DNA of 64,000 nt from Solanum dulcamara (Eukaryota; Streptophyta; Magnoliopsida; Solanales; Solanaceae): positions 13,281,501 to 13,345,500 of the forward strand of contig NC_077247.1 of NCBI RefSeq assembly GCF_947179165.1, written 5' to 3'. The position numbers and the translations under genes were made by a program. Shown one piece after another: positions 1-11,994 of this stretch; positions within the stretch are counted from its first letter, which is position 1; the number at the start of each line of letters is the position of its first letter. Below the pieces are notes generated by a model that made no database searches, was not told the DNA's origin, and saw only the letters and a list, made by a program, of their open reading frames with translations.

Positions 1-443
1 GAGAAGTGACTTACCCCTTGTAATTGATCAAACAAGTCATCTATTCTAGGGATTGGCTACTTGCTCTTAATGGTCACTTTGTTCAATTGATGGTAGTCTA
101 TGCATATTTGAAGCGATCCATCCTTCCTCCATACAAATAACATGGGAGCACCCCATGGTGAAATACTAGGCCTTATGAACCCCTTTTCTAACAAGTCCTT
201 TAATTGTTCCTTCAACTTCTTCAATTTTACTAGGTTCATCTGGTTAGGAGGAATAGAGATAGGTTGGATATCTAGGAGGAGATAGATACCAAAATCAGCT
301 TTCCTTTCAGGAGAGATACTAAAAAAGTCATCAGGAAAGACATTGAGAAACTCATTTACTATGGGAACCAACTCAAGAGGAGGACTTTTGGAGTCGATAT
401 CTCTAAAAATCAAAATGTGGTAAATGTAACCCTTAGCAATCAA
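1..443 (-). pseudogene. Element A reverse transcriptase, N-terminal part, cut by the window edge
   Basis: The minus-strand frame 443 to 57 reads the link between protease and RT and the RT fingers. It shows the pre-RT motif FPDD, the [19 protein letters not shown] block, KKDGSL-like WRKDGSL, and [14 protein letters not shown] second frame at 56 to 1 continues with a decayed IDDLFDQ block. The catalytic YVDD/FIDD motif would lie left of the window. RT copies the element RNA into DNA in cytoplasmic particles. The frame shift near 57 and stops mark it as dead. Family assignment is firm; activity is excluded as far as the sequence is visible. Confidence 0.85.
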
Positions 444-527
444 CTTTTGGGCCTAAAGATAAGAGATGAACTTACCCTTCACCACCGAATCATTACCCTC
501 CCATTCAAGAAAGAACTTAGTTAGGAA

Positions 528-848
528 TTAAAACTTGACTCGACGAGTCCTATAATCTATAAAAGCATAAGATACATGTAACAAATCCATCATAAGTATA
601 ACATTGAAATCTACCATGTCAAGCTCAATGAGATCACATGGGACAAATTTATGCAAGATGGACATAGGACATCTCTTATAAAATTGTCTAGCAACAACCA
701 ACTCACCAATGGGGGTAGACACTAAATAAGGCTCTACTAATATTTTGGGTAATATATCAAACCTTTTTGCTAAGAATAGAGTAACAAATGATAAATTTTC
801 ACCCGGATCTAATAATGCATACACATTAAAAGAAAAGACCTTTAACAT
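528..848 (-). pseudogene. Element A aspartic protease (retropepsin-like) fragment
   Basis: A 106-residue frame with the active-site block ALLDPGENLSF near residue 12, a TPIGE flap-like block and the C-terminal DLIELDMVDFNVIL block. This is the aspartic protease that processes Gag-Pol in Ty3/gypsy elements. The active site reads D-P-G rather than D-S/T-G; the same variant is present in elements B and E, so it is probably the family state rather than damage. The usual GMDWL block after the second conserved region is damaged (MMDLL). It lies between the zinc knuckle and RT as expected. Confidence 0.8.
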
Positions 849-937
849 ACTGATAATGACATTTGGTGCTCCCTTAACCTCTTACCTCCAATGCAAAGCA
901 TAGAAATGGTTGGTGCATTGGCCACTCCTTGAGCTTA

Positions 938-2012
938 TTATCCATTAGCAATTTGGCCTTGAGCCCTACCACCAAAACCACTTTTATATTCTCGAGCATG
1001 ATGATACGGCTTGCCATATTTGAAGCATGTACTAGATTCGACTAAGCACTCCCCTTTGTGAGTCCTCCCATACTTATTACATGTGGGTAAAGCTTGAGTA
1101 CCAACATTCTCCCTTGGGGACATTTAATTAGTACCCTTTTCCTTGTTGAATTTGGGATGAGAAGTATTAGTAGGACGTTGTCCTACAAACCATTGTCCAA
1201 CTTGGCCCTTGCCATTGTTACCATAACCAGACCTTTGTGGGATGAACCCTCCACCTTCCATTCTAGCGTTCTTGAACCCTCTAGACCTCTCTTTCCACTT
1301 CTATTTTTCAATTTGCTCTACATAGGTCATTAGTCGGGATATGTTCATCTCCTTGACCAACATAGAAATCTTGCACTCCTTGGACACAAAGATTGTGAAA
1401 CCACAAATGAGCTTGCTCATCCTTGCTCGGGGGTCGGAGACAATGAAGGAAGCATACTTTGACAACTTAGAGAATTTAAGGGCATATTCACTCACACTCA
1501 TACTTCCTTGACGAAGGTTGATGAACTCTTAGAATTTAGCCTCCCTTAGCTCCATTAGAAAGAAGAGGTCCAGAAAGGCACCCTTGAACTCTTCTCATCC
1601 TATCGGCCCCATTTCTTCATCTCTCTCAACAACCTATTGTTCGTACCAAACTCATGCCACTCCTTTGATTTGATAAGTCACTATAATGGCCTTCTCATTT
1701 GGAGGAACACCCATGATAGCCACAATTTGGTATACCTCATTGATGAACTCCATAGGATCCTCATGTGTTTTAGATCCATTAAATTCAGGAGGATTCATTC
1801 TTTGGAAATCCCAAATCTTATAAGCCAGATTTTGCACTTGAGGAGGAGGAACACCTCAATTCCCTTAGTTGTCTATGCCCTGTGCCAACAATATGATGAT
1901 ATTGTGAAACTCCATATGGCTTACCCCTTCCTCATGATGTAGGGCATTAGGAACTAGAGGATCTTAGTCCTCATCATCAACTCTTGCTCTTGGAGTTGCT
2001 ATTCCTTGAGGC
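938..2012 (-). pseudogene. Element A gag (capsid-like domain and damaged zinc knuckle)
   Basis: Gag packages element RNA into virus-like particles. The start is taken at the ATG ending at 2012, just downstream of the primer site. Visible blocks in order: RMNPPEF.GSK and DPMEFINEVYQI (about 1652-1837), then SVSEYALKFSKLSKYA and the SKECKISMLV block (1301-1501), then two cysteine boxes (938-1123). The second box reads CFKYGKPYHHAREY, so two Cys of the CX2CX4HX4C nucleocapsid knuckle are Tyr. The frame is broken at several points between 1123 and 1837. The family is clear from block order. Confidence 0.8.
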
Positions 2013-2213
2013 ATTATCTAGAGAATACAAAACATTTGTTAGTTAGAGGAAGGCTTATGACACTCTAAGGCACGACATGTATTTGAAAGAAGTGAAAACT
2101 TTCCTAAACATCCCATAGTCTCCTATTCATAGTTTTGATGCGCTTCACAACAAAAAACAAGACCCTATTTAAACTGGTATGTTAGACTTTGATTACCATT
2201 TCCAAACCTCGAT

Positions 2214-2224
2214 CTCTGATACCA
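2214..2224 (-). promoter_or_regulatory. Element A primer-binding site
   Basis: Minus strand reads TGGTATCAGAG, the 3' end complement of initiator tRNA-Met used by most plant Ty3/gypsy elements. Four bases separate it from the LTR end at 2229. Confidence 0.9.
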
Positions 2225-2228
2225 AGTT

Positions 2229-4706
2229 TGTCATGACCCAGGGCTAGGGCCTAAATGTAAAATGACGAATGAAGCACACGGAAGTACCTCATCCAAGCTT
2301 CTTAGCATTCATTAAGCTTTTCATTGGTAATTGAAATCAAAAACAAATGGAAATGTAAGGGATAATAGTACTAAGGGATTCCACATAGAATAAGAGTCAA
2401 GTAATTTGAACATCATATATTTTGTCCAATCATACCTTCTAATTTCAAGATATGGAGAGGGCTATGGCATGTCCCTAGCTCACCCTTAAAATATAAACCA
2501 AAAGTACCAAACTAACTCAATATTCTATACTTAACACAAGATAGAAAAATAGGAGTGTTATTCTAGAAACATCAGAATTAACCAAAATACTAGTAGCCTT
2601 CAACAACCGAACATATCCATGTGAAGGAGAGTTTGGAGCAACGCTAGTCCCTATATGGTGATAACACATAGGCAAAAGTATGTGTTAGTACTTTGAATGT
2701 ACTAAGTACGTGACTATGCTATAAAATGACAAACATTAAGGCATTTATAAACAATATGCATAAGTTAATATATGCATGAGAAATCATCATATGTAACCTT
2801 AAATAATTCATTTTGTGGGAAGATGACCATATCCGAATTTAAGACCATGAGAGCTATTACATGAAAACCAACATAACCCTCTACGTTGGCATGGGGAGAC
2901 TACTTGACAGGTAGAACATCGTCAACCTTAATCATTTCTTTAACTTTAAGTTTAATAGCTAATTGTAGATCCACTAGCCTAAATAGCCTACTAGGTCTCT
3001 TATGTTGGCGCATAGTTAATGCAACATGAGACTTTACGTAAGGACTACTTAGGTCGACTCCACATCTACATACTACATTCAGTGCTAGGTCAATCCCACA
3101 GAATAACATTTAGATATTATAATAACATATGCATTTATATAACTTTAGACATCAAATCATCATTTGGTGGAATAGCTCATTAAAATATTTCATTTGATTT
3201 GAAATATGAGAATTGTCCTTTCACATGGAATACTTTCTTTGGATAATAAGACCCTTCATCATCATTCAATTATTTCAAATGACTCATTTAAACATAAACA
3301 TTTGCTTCACAACTTTCATTTTGAGTCAAAGCTTTCATTTCAACTTTACTTTAACATACGAAAAACTAGGTGGGGTCATTTTATAACCTTCAAATAAATT
3401 TAAAGAATATTTGTATGCATGAGAGTGATGAAAACGCATCAAGTTAAATATCTTAAAATAACCCACCATATACACTTTAAAACCACGTTCAAGACTTCAT
3501 ATAAGAACCTTAACAAATCCTTCCTTTCATGAAATTGAGAGTCAATGTACATCAATTATAAGTAAATAAACTTCAAATATATCATAATATATACATTTAG
3601 AGTCATCATGTAAAAGGCCATAAGAATTGGTCATTTAGATTTTGAAATATCAAATTGAAGAAAACATTTGGGCTCCATGGGTGGAAGAACCCATGGATGA
3701 AACCCACATACCTTGGGGAAAGAAAATACCTAATCAAGACTTGAAGAGGAAAAGAGACTTGAAGATGCCTTGAGATGAAACCCTAGCTTGTCTTGAAGTT
3801 CTTGGAAGAGCTTGAGAAGATAGATTTTGAGTGTCTTGAGTCTAAGTGTGAATAATAAGGGTTTAGGGTCCTTAGATGAGAGAATTCATTCCTCAAAATG
3901 AATCCATTTTGATTTAAAATTTAGGAAAAGACTAAAATATGCCTTTTAAAATCTGACCAGAACTGGATTTATAGATACTCTTCATGGTCCATGGTGCTCA
4001 TCACGGCTCGTGGTGGGGTCCTGTGATAAATAACTTGGAAAAATATTTTTGAAAGCCTACAGGAAAGGTCTCTGAAGTTTCTCCACGGAGCCCCTTCATG
4101 GTCCGTGAAGGGCACAATAAGTCATGAAAGGTGGCCGTGTTGCAGGTCCTGTATTAGGTTTGTAGAATGACTACCACGGGGACCCACCATTGTCCATGGA
4201 GTATTCCATGATCCATGGTGGTCATCTGTGACCCTTTCCTTGGGGAATTTCCTGATGGTCTTGGGGAGGGATCACTATAGAGGGCTTCACAGTCTGTGTT
4301 GCTTACCACGGTCCCTTCCCTGCAAGTTTAACTATATGAATCTCTACCATGGTCCATAAGCTTACGACAGCTTGTGATGGCTTTAGTGGTCAACTCCTGG
4401 TGCTAATATCTACAACTTTCTGAGATTTTTTCCTTTGTTCCTTAGGTTTGGACCATCCATATTTTTGGGGTCTTACATAGGCCAATTTTGAGTGAATGAG
4501 AAATTGACCATATTTGGAGTTGGGGAAAAATTGTACAATGGGGGAGAAGGTCCACAAAACAGACCTATCATACACCCTTCTGTAAATGCAATTTTTAGAA
4601 AATTTAAGTTTCCAAGATACTTGACCTAAAAAACCACTGAGCCCATTTTTACAATGTTTAACCTTATTTTATCATATTCAAACCTTAAAACTCCTAGGAT
4701 ATTACA
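2229..4706 (-). repeat. Element A 5' LTR (2478 bp)
   Basis: Bounded by TG...CA in minus orientation (starts TGTAATATCC at 4706, ends next to the primer site at 2229). A likely TATA box (TATAAATCC, minus) lies at 3965-3973. Immediately upstream of it, 3981-4385 is a cluster of short palindrome-like words built on CCATGG, CCACGG, CCGTGG and ACCATGGTCC. The rest is AT-rich with no coding signal. The partner LTR is outside the window. Confidence 0.85.
3965..3973 (-). promoter_or_regulatory. Candidate TATA box of element A LTR
   Basis: Minus strand TATAAATCC about 730 bp into the LTR, next to the GC-rich word cluster at 3981-4385. Position fits a U3/R promoter; not proven. Confidence 0.45.
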
Positions 4707-4990
4707 AAATGTAAATAGTTCTTTCTTTCAGAAGAGTTCTTTTGGTTATGCACCTTCTTCAGCAAGTGCACCTACAGCCGATAACAATAATGACTAGAGG
4801 TCTTATGATAAGCAGAATTTTAGAGTTCAAGGCTCAGTGTGTCAAGGTAGTATGGTCTAGAGTTCTTCCCATAAGCCACCTTGTGGTAAGTGTAGTAGGC
4901 TTAATTTGGGAGAGTGTCAAGATGGCACTAATGGTTGTTATAAGTATATACAGATGGATCATTTCATATCAGATTATCGATCAGAAAGGA
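4707..4990 (+). pseudogene. Element B gag, C-terminal part with damaged zinc knuckle
   Basis: A frame from 4708 through a serine/alanine/proline-rich linker (SSASAPTA near 4753-4776) aligns block by block with the corresponding part of element C's gag. It is followed by CGKC and then CYKYIQMDHFISDY at about 4930-4975. In the CX2CX4HX4C knuckle the second and the last Cys are Tyr, while His is kept. A frame change lies between linker and knuckle. The N-terminal capsid part is missing because element A sits in the gene. Confidence 0.78.
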
Positions 4991-5169
4991 AAGGTAATGG
5001 GGGCCATATAGCCCAATCTTCTTTGTCAGCACTGCCAAACAGAATTAAACAGAGAGACCTCTCTACCTCGGGAGAAGGCAGAGGTTCAAAAAATTTGTAT
5101 ACTATGGCTAGTTTCCATGATCAAGAACTCGCTATATGTTTCCATAGGTATTCTTTGAGTCTTTTATCA

Positions 5170-5480
5170 TTATGTATATACATTACTTGATCCAGGTACA
5201 ATCTTGTCTTTTGTAACTCCTTATATAGCTGTTTACTTTAGAATCCTTCCTGAATGACTCTTAGAATCATTCAATGTTTTTACTCTTATTTGTGAGTCTA
5301 TTCTAGTGAAAATAGTTTATCGAGATTGTACTAACTTTATCCATCATAAAGATACTTCTGCAAGCTTAGATGAGTTAGACACAATTGACTTTGATTTCAT
5401 CCTTAGCATGGACTAGCTATATGTTTCTTATGCCTCTGTTGATTGTTCAACCCAAATTTTCAAATTTCAATTTCTTAATA
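5170..5480 (+). pseudogene. Element B aspartic protease
   Basis: Reads LLDPGTILSFVTPYIA near 5185-5235, then a damaged TLICES block (TPIGES in relatives) and a terminal DELDTIDFDFILSMD block near 5370-5415. D-P-G at the active site as in elements A and E. In-frame stops interrupt it (for example after the SMD block, where relatives have Trp). It would process Gag-Pol. Confidence 0.75.
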
Positions 5481-5583
5481 AGCTAGTTAATGACTAGAAT
5501 CGAAATTTGGCTTTGCCTAAGGGTTAATTCATTTCATACCTTAATGACAGAAGTTTGTATCTAAAGGGTATATCTAGTTAGAG

Positions 5584-6480
5584 ATGAAAATATGGAGACA
5601 CCATTCCCTTACGTCATTTCTAGTTGTGAGTGAGTTTTTTGAAGTATTTCTTGAGGATTTACCTAGAGCCCCTCCCGATAGGGAGGTAGACTTTGAAATA
5701 GATGTTATTCCTAATACTCAGTCCATATCTATTCTGCCATATAAAATGGATTTCACAGAGTTAAAATAGCTAAATGTGCAGTTGAGAGATCTCTTAGATA
5801 ATGGATTTATTAGGCCGAGTGTCTCACCTTAGGGCGCAACTGTCCTATTCTTGCAAAATAAAGATGGTTTCTTGAGAATGTGCATTGACTATCATTAGTT
5901 GAACAAGGTTACTATCAAGAATAAGTATCATCTTTTGAGAATCGATGAACTTTTTGACTAACTCCTTAGATCAGGCTATTATTAGTTGAAACTAAGAGAA
6001 AGTGACATTCCGAAGACAGCCTTTAGAACCAGGTATGGTCACTATGAGTTCCTAGTTATGTCCTTTGTTTTGACTAATGCTCCTGTAGTATTTATAGACC
6101 TTATAAATCAAGTGTTCAAGCAGTACTTAGACATTTTGTTATTGTGTTTATTGATGACATCCTAATCTATTCGAGAAATGATGAGGATCATGCCAACCAT
6201 CTTTGATTTGTTCTCTAATCTCTTTAAAAAAGGAGTTGTATGCTAAAATTTCAAAGTGTGAGTTTGGACTTGCATTTGTGATATTCTTAAGCCATATTAT
6301 TTCTTATGATGGTATTTGAGTAGATTTATAGAATACCGAGGTAGTTAAGAACTAGCCCAGACCCACATCTCTGACATAAATAAGAAACTTCATGGGCTTG
6401 GCTAGTTACTATAGAAGATTTGTTATGGAATTTTCGTCCATATCATCACAATTGACTAAGTTGACTTAGAAGAAGACTAT
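5584..6480 (+). pseudogene. Element B reverse transcriptase
   Basis: Recognisable blocks: the pre-RT EVFLEDLPRAPPDREVDF block (5640-5695), FIRPSVSP (5808-5830), NKDGFLRMCIDYH (5860-5895), [17 protein letters not shown] (6018-6068), TNAPVVF (6073-6095) and the catalytic FIDDILIY at about 6145-6170. The FIDD catalytic residues are intact. Stops replace Trp at 5830 (SPWG block), and Gln at 5896 and 5959, all explained by single C-to-T or G-to-A changes. At least one frameshift lies upstream of FIDD. Confidence 0.85.
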
Positions 6481-6489
6481 TCCAATGGT

Positions 6490-6900
6490 CAGATACTTGT
6501 GAAAAGAGATTTCAATAATTGAAATTGACTACTGCTCCAGTGTTGTACCTACTAGAGGGGACAAATGGTTTAGTCATTTATTGTGATATATTTAGAGTTT
6601 TATTGGGTTGTGTGTTGATGCAGAAACATAAACTTATAGAGTATGCTTCCAGACAACTTAAGGTTCATGAGAGAAAATATACACATAATGATCTAGAGTT
6701 GGTAGCGGTAGTATTTGCTCTCATTATTTGGCATCGTTATCTGTATTGCTTGCATGTAGATGTATTCACAGAACACAAAAGGTTGTAGTATGTGTTTATT
6801 CAGGAATAGATGAACCTGAGATAGAGGAGATGGCTTGAGTTTCTCAAGGATTATGAGATGAGTATTCACTACCATCTAGGTAAAGCAATGTTTTTGCTGA
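6490..6900 (+). pseudogene. Element B RNase H
   Basis: RNase H degrades RNA in the RNA:DNA hybrid during reverse transcription. Blocks: LVIYCDIF (first catalytic Asp kept), [25 protein letters not shown] (catalytic Glu kept) and VFTEHKRL, where relatives have VFTDHKSL, so the third acidic residue is changed to Glu. The longest clean frame is 6519-6788. Stops follow (6786 onward). Confidence 0.83.
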
Positions 6901-7199
6901 TGATCTTAGAAGGTTGTCCATGGGGAGTACTATTCATGGTGAGTAAGAAAAGAAAGAATTGGCAAAGCAAGTGCATAGACTTGCATATTTGGGATTTCAT
7001 CTTATGGACTCTAGCGAGAGAGATGTTATTGTTCATAATGGGGTTGAGTCTTCATTAGTGGTGGAAGTAAAGGAAAAGAAAAACCCATACCCTATTTTGC
7101 TTAAATTGAAAGAAGTGTTCATAAGTAGAAAGTTATGGCTTTTGCCAAAGGGAAGAAAGGGTGTTGAGGTATCAAGGAAGATTGTGTGTTTCAAGTGTT

Positions 7200-8060
7200 G
7201 ACAACATTTGAGATAGAATAATGGTGGAGGTTCATAGTTCCATTTATTTGATCTACCTAGGTTATACAAAGATGTACCACGACTTAAGACAAGTCTATTG
7301 GTGGAATGGGATAAAGAGAGACATTGCAGATTTTGTCTTCAAGTGCCCGAATTGTAAAAATATCAAGTTTCAGCATAAAAAGCCTTGTGGAGTGGCACAA
7401 AATATAGGGTTGATAGAGTTGAAGTGGGAAATGATCAATATGGACTTCATTATTGGTTTACCGTGATCTTGCAAATAGCATGATTCGATTTTGGTGATTA
7501 TGGATAAAATGACTAAATAATCCCACTTCTAGTCCATTAAGACTATAAATTCAGCCAAGGATTAATCGAGGTTTTACACTCAAGATATAGTCAGACTACA
7601 TGGATTCCCTTTGTCTATCATCTCAAACATAGGTACTCAATTCACTAGATAATTTTAAAAGTCATTTCACAAAGTTTTGGGTTCAAAGGTAAATCTTAGT
7701 ACCACTTTCCATCCACAGATAGATAGCCAGGTAGTGCATACAATTCAGAATCTTAAGGATATGTTGATATCCTATGTTATTGACTTCAAAGGTAATTAGG
7801 ATGACCACTTTCCACTTATTGAATTTGCTTATAATAATAGCTTCCATTCGAGTATTCAAATAGATCCTTATAAGGCTCTCTATGGAGGAGATGTAGAACG
7901 CCAATTAGTTGGTTCAGAGTTGGTGATTTTGAGTTGATAGGGCTAGACTTGGTTCATCAAGCTATAGATAAAGTGAAGATCATTTAAGAGAGGTTTATGA
8001 GTGTGCAAAGTTGTCAGAAATCCTACACTGATGTTTGGAGAAGAGACTTAAAGTTTGACG
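7200..8060 (+). pseudogene. Element B integrase
   Basis: The H2C2 zinc-binding part is visible at 7260-7365 (TKMYHDLRQVYWW, then CPNCKN). The core follows: MDFIIGLP (first Asp kept, 7440-7463), KMTK, DIVRLHGFPLSIIS, then NIGTQFT where relatives have SDRGTQFT (second Asp to Asn), TFHPQIDSQ, and NLKDML where relatives have LEDML (Glu to Lys). Two of the three DDE residues are therefore lost, both by G-to-A type changes. Several stops are present. Confidence 0.85.
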
Positions 8061-8460
8061 TGAATGATTAAGTGTATTTCAATGTTTCACCCACGAAAGG
8101 TGTCATGAGATTGGGAAGAAAGAAAAGTGGGGTCCCCAATGCATATGTCCTTAACATATTATCAAGAGATTTGACAAATTCGCCTATGAGTTATAGCTTC
8201 CATTCGAGTTAGATGTTGTTCATCGTATATTCTATATCTCTATGATTAAGAAGCGCTTGGGCGATCCTTCACTCATTGTTCCTATAGAAAAAATTGGAGT
8301 GAAAGATAGCTAGTCCTATGAGAAAATTCCTCTCCAAATTCTTGGTTGTTAAGTTCGTAAATTAAGGATCTAATAGGTTGCTTCATTAAATATTCTGTGG
8401 AGAAATCCATTTGTTGAGGAGGCTACATGGGAAGCCTAGGAGGATATTAAAGACAAGTAA
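8040..8460 (+). pseudogene. Element B integrase C-terminus and chromodomain remnant
   Basis: After the integrase core a decayed C-terminal part (FDVND.VYF, GVMRLGRK) runs into a chromodomain-like block at about 8335-8462: VRKLR, then LWRNPFVEEATWEA, D(I/M)K.KYPYVF in shifted frames. In chromoviruses this module guides insertion to chromatin marks. The VLWRN..VEEATWE block is the diagnostic part. Broken by stops and frameshifts. Confidence 0.75.
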
Positions 8461-8650
8461 CCATATGTATTCATTCCTCCTAGTGTCGGTGTTAACGGTA
8501 ATATTCCTATCTCTATCTCTGAGTTAGTATCTTCTTGAGTTTGTGTAATTGACCGAGTTATTCTTGATCATGATGTTTTGTGTTCTTGCATTGTATTCGT
8601 GCCTTGAGTAAAATTCTTAAGTTTGGTCATCGTTCGAGGATGAATGATTC

Positions 8651-8663
8651 CAAGGGAGAGAAA
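8651..8663 (+). promoter_or_regulatory. Element B polypurine tract
   Basis: Purine-rich run CAAGGGAGAGAAA directly before the LTR start, preceded by the TTCGAGGATGAATG motif common upstream of the tract in this group. It primes plus-strand DNA synthesis. Confidence 0.75.
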
Positions 8664-10804
8664 TCGTAACATCCCATATTATTTTAACTTAGATCTATTC
8701 TAAGAACCAAGAGAAAACTAGAGAAAAATAATTGTTAGGGATCTACAAACCATCTCCATGGCTCATCGGGTGTTCTATGATCCATAGGAAGAGGCTTGTG
8801 GATTCCCCAACACTTATCCAAAATTGAGTTGCTGAAGACATTCCTAGAATGAGAGTTACAAGTGGTCGTTCACTCTACGTCCCGTAGAGTCAAATCAAAG
8901 AGTTGAGTTACCTATTCAAGTAGATAATGAAATGTGCACTCAAGAGTTATGACAGGGTCCTACGACCCGTAAGAGATTTCACAAGACATAGGAGATGGTC
9001 CGTAGTATTCAAGCCTAATCCCCAGCTCAGTCTACGAAGGGGTCCTTACGACTGCTATAATGGTCTATGACTCGTAGACGCCCTAGGCCACTATTCCCAA
9101 ACTGAGCCCAAGCTGTTTTAGGACTAAAATTAGTTCCTTATCAGTACACAATGGGATTTTCCTCTCATTAACATAGATAATCTTTTGAGAACAAAAATTA
9201 GAGAGAAGGAGAAGAGCTAGGGTTTAAGATTTTCAAGCAAAGTCTTGAGTTTCGATTAGATAATCATCGTTCCAGATATGTAAGACTATGATAATTTTAA
9301 ACTAAGTTCATATTCGTTCTCTAAATGTTCATACATTCAAGTTGAGTTTTGAGTTTCCAACTCCAATCAAGTGAATTCTTGAGTTATCTATATAAATTTT
9401 ATTAAATTCTTCTATATATTTAAATATACATTTATGATTTTCATGAGTTGAATCCTTGAAATAAGTGTTCATGTTGGCTTTCAAATGAACCCTAGTTGCG
9501 TTTTTCCATTAATTGTTTTCTGCACTATTTTGAGTTAAAGAATGATTATTGTCATCATTTAATTGAGAAAGAGTTCGGGCAGGAGTTGAGTTCGAGAAGT
9601 CTCTTAATTATTATTTTTGAGCATGAGTTGAGTTGAGAATTCTCTTAATTATTATTTTGAGCATGAGTATAAATACATATAAACATCTATTTTGAAGATT
9701 GAGTTGAGATGTTAAATTATGGTTTAAAATGTATTTATTAAGTTGAGATCATTTTTATTTTAAAGAGAAAACTTGAGTTTTGAACTAAGTCCAAAAGAGA
9801 CTAGATGAGTTAATTGAGTAAATATAATCACTTGAGATATGAGCAAAATAAATTATATTTTGGGAGTAGTATTGAGCCCCGATTTGGGAAAGATTAAAGA
9901 ACAGCTCGATCCCTATAAACTATGTAGCCAATATTTGATAGGATCGTACTATTTATTCAGGAGACTTCTCATAGTCCCAAAATAGGACTTTTATTGGATC
10001 CAGAGATGAGTTGCGTCCCTTACCCTTGCAAGGTATTGGAAGACTTTGGTAATGACAATAGTTCGTTGTATCATCATATATCTCATAAGTGATGGTTGTC
10101 GGTTAAAGAAACTCCCCAAAGTAAGTATTATATTTTATACATTCAGTTGTATTTAATTATTCATATCTTTTAAAGCATTGTCTTAGATTTATATTGTATG
10201 CTTTATTGGTTTGAACTATTTTCAGAGTTGAGTTCTTTAAGTGGAGTTGATTTGAGTATCTTTGAGTAAGTTTATTTTCATCTATTTCACATACCGTATA
10301 TTCAATGTACAGACACCATTTGACGCTGCATCATTTTATGATGTAGATACACATGATAGAGATGCTCAACAGGCGCATCATTAAAGATTAATTATCTAGT
10401 CAGCTTTGGTGAGACCTCTTTGTATTTGGATGATCTCTTGAGTCTTTATTTTAGTCTTTCTTTTTACTATTAGCATTATATTTTGAGGTAGCCATGGCCT
10501 TTTCTGGTCTCTATTTAGAGTCAGTATTTAGAGGCTTCACAGACTAGTCAGACAGAGTTTAGTTTTTTAAGTTTCATTCATTTGAGTATGCTTTGAAAAC
10601 AATGGTTATATCTCTTATATGTATATTTGATCTTTGAGTCTTAACTGAGATAATGGAATTTACTTACTCTTATTTATGCCCATCTGATTTTTTTTATAAG
10701 TTAAGTCTTCCACTTAGTGATTTAGTTAAGTTAAGGGTTCACTTGGAAACCAACAATGATTTCTGAGTATCATCCACACCTATGGTGTAGCCTCAGGGCG
10801 TGAC
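8664..10804 (+). repeat. Element B 3' LTR (about 2140 bp)
   Basis: Starts at a mutated TGTAACATCCC (CGTAACATCCC) after the polypurine tract and ends CGTGACA at 10804. A word cluster at 8750-9100 contains TCTACGTCCCGTAGA-like and CCTACGACCCGTAAG-like near-palindromes. A roughly 47-bp imperfect duplication (TCTCTTAATTATTATTTT units) lies at 9590-9668. It matches the element C LTR (11995-14268) in inverse orientation along its length. Confidence 0.83.
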
Positions 10805-11779
10805 ATGAAATTCTGGTTGCCTTAAGATCACTGGTTATTCTGGTTATTGGCTACAGGTACACTCACTGAAGATGGAAAATAACCAGAAGACCTCTTATGA
10901 AAGAAGGAACGGATTCCATTACAACTTTTCTAATGGTTTCCTTTATTATTTGTGGATTATTCCTTATTTATTTGGTTCTCCTCTATATCCTTCTTCTTAT
11001 TCTCCTCAACGTTCTAAGCATACACATGAGTTCAGAGGTGTCCATATCTGAAATCAACAAGGTTGCCTGACACTCCTTCTTAATGTGTCTATTCAAGCCA
11101 GAAACAAACTTTCTCATCTTTGCTCTCACATCTAGAACTATCTCCGGAGCATGCCTGGACAAATGAATAAACATAAGACTATACTCCTTCACGGTCATCC
11201 CCTCTTGCTTAAAATTAAAAAGCTTCTCAACTTTTGCCTCCCTCAACTTTCGAGGAAATAAGTTGTCTAGGAATACATTTTTAAACTCATCCCAGACTGC
11301 AGGCACAACATCCTCACCTCAACTTTTCTACCATTAGTTTTACCATACATTAGGAACATCCTTCCGCTGATTGTAGACAAGTTCAACTCCCTCCATCTCA
11401 GTTTCCTTCGAGTTCTTCCTCATATCATCAATAAAATTTTAAAGAGCCTCATCACTCTAGACCTAGTAAAGTTTGGTGGGTTCATTCTCAGAAAGCCTCT
11501 TATTCTATTAGTGGTAGATGGCTAATGTAAACTAGAGCTCAGAAAAGGGGTACTCTTATTGCTAGATTATGCAGCTATCAACTTGGTGAGCATATAGATA
11601 GGTCCACTAAATTTTGCCTCCAAAGTCATAGAAGGGTAGGAAGTCCGTGGAACCTCTTGTGTCCCATTCTCAATCTTATTCTTGGCTTCTTGGGCTCGGT
11701 TCTAGGAAGGCATTTCAAATAGTGGTGGAATCCCATTCTCAATGACGTTCATTTGCCTCAATGTTCTTTTGGAAGTCAT
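10805..11779 (-). pseudogene. Element C gag
   Basis: The start is taken at the ATG ending at 11779 (MTSKRTLRQMN). The clean frame 11306 to 10983 carries the capsid-like domain: WDEFKNVFLDNLFPRKLREAKVEKLFNFKQ, VKEYSLMFIHLSRHAPEIV, and the RMRKFVSGL-like and KKECQATLL blocks. Downstream a serine/alanine/proline linker (SSVSVPVA) follows in a shifted frame to the truncation at 10805. The zinc knuckle is absent because the gene is cut by element B. Stops occur in the first 450 bp. Confidence 0.8.
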
Positions 11780-11978
11780 GATATGAAATCGTAAAATGCA
11801 TGAATTAGAAAGAGATTTCATAGAGTTAAACTCTATAGCAAGAAATAGAGTATGAAAAATGTTAATTAATTCCTAAAAGTCCTCTAGCCTACCCATTATA
11901 GATGTGGTGTGCTTCACACTGATAAGAAGGAAACTACTAGATTTGGCATCATAGACATCATAGGAATCTTGAACCTTG

Positions 11979-11990
11979 ATCTGATACAAA
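11979..11990 (-). promoter_or_regulatory. Element C primer-binding site (mutated)
   Basis: Minus strand TTGTATCAGATC against the expected TGGTATCAGAGC, two to three differences, a few bases from the LTR end near 11995. Confidence 0.65.
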
Positions 11991-11994
11991 ATTT

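Larger units (their letters stand above)
1..4706 (-). mobile_element. Element A: partial Ty3/gypsy retrotransposon (5' LTR, gag, protease, start of RT)
   Basis: Read on the minus strand, the order is LTR (4706 to 2229), primer-binding site, gag, zinc knuckle, aspartic protease and the first part of reverse transcriptase, which runs off the left edge. Gag-protease-RT order with an initiator-tRNA-Met-type primer site is standard for Ty3/gypsy. The LTR begins TGTAATATCC and ends TCATGACA. Its right end lies exactly where the gag reading frame of plus-strand element B begins, so A is inferred to have inserted into B's gag. The predicted target duplication, from the right side only, is AAATG (4707-4711). 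The LTR end resembles that of element E (shared AGGGCCTA near the terminus), so A and E are probably related families. Coding parts are broken by many stops. Confidence 0.85.
4707..10804 (+). mobile_element. Element B: Ty3/gypsy chromovirus, gag to 3' LTR
   Basis: Plus-strand order: end of gag, zinc knuckle, protease, RT, RNase H, integrase, chromodomain, polypurine tract, 3' LTR. Gag reading frame is continuous from 4708, directly at the border of element A, so the 5' part of B should lie to the left of A outside the window. The LTR ends GTGACA at 10804, and element C's gag resumes at 10805. The predicted target duplication is TGAAA (10805-10809). All domains carry stops. The LTR is homologous, in reverse orientation, to the LTR of element C. 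Confidence 0.88.
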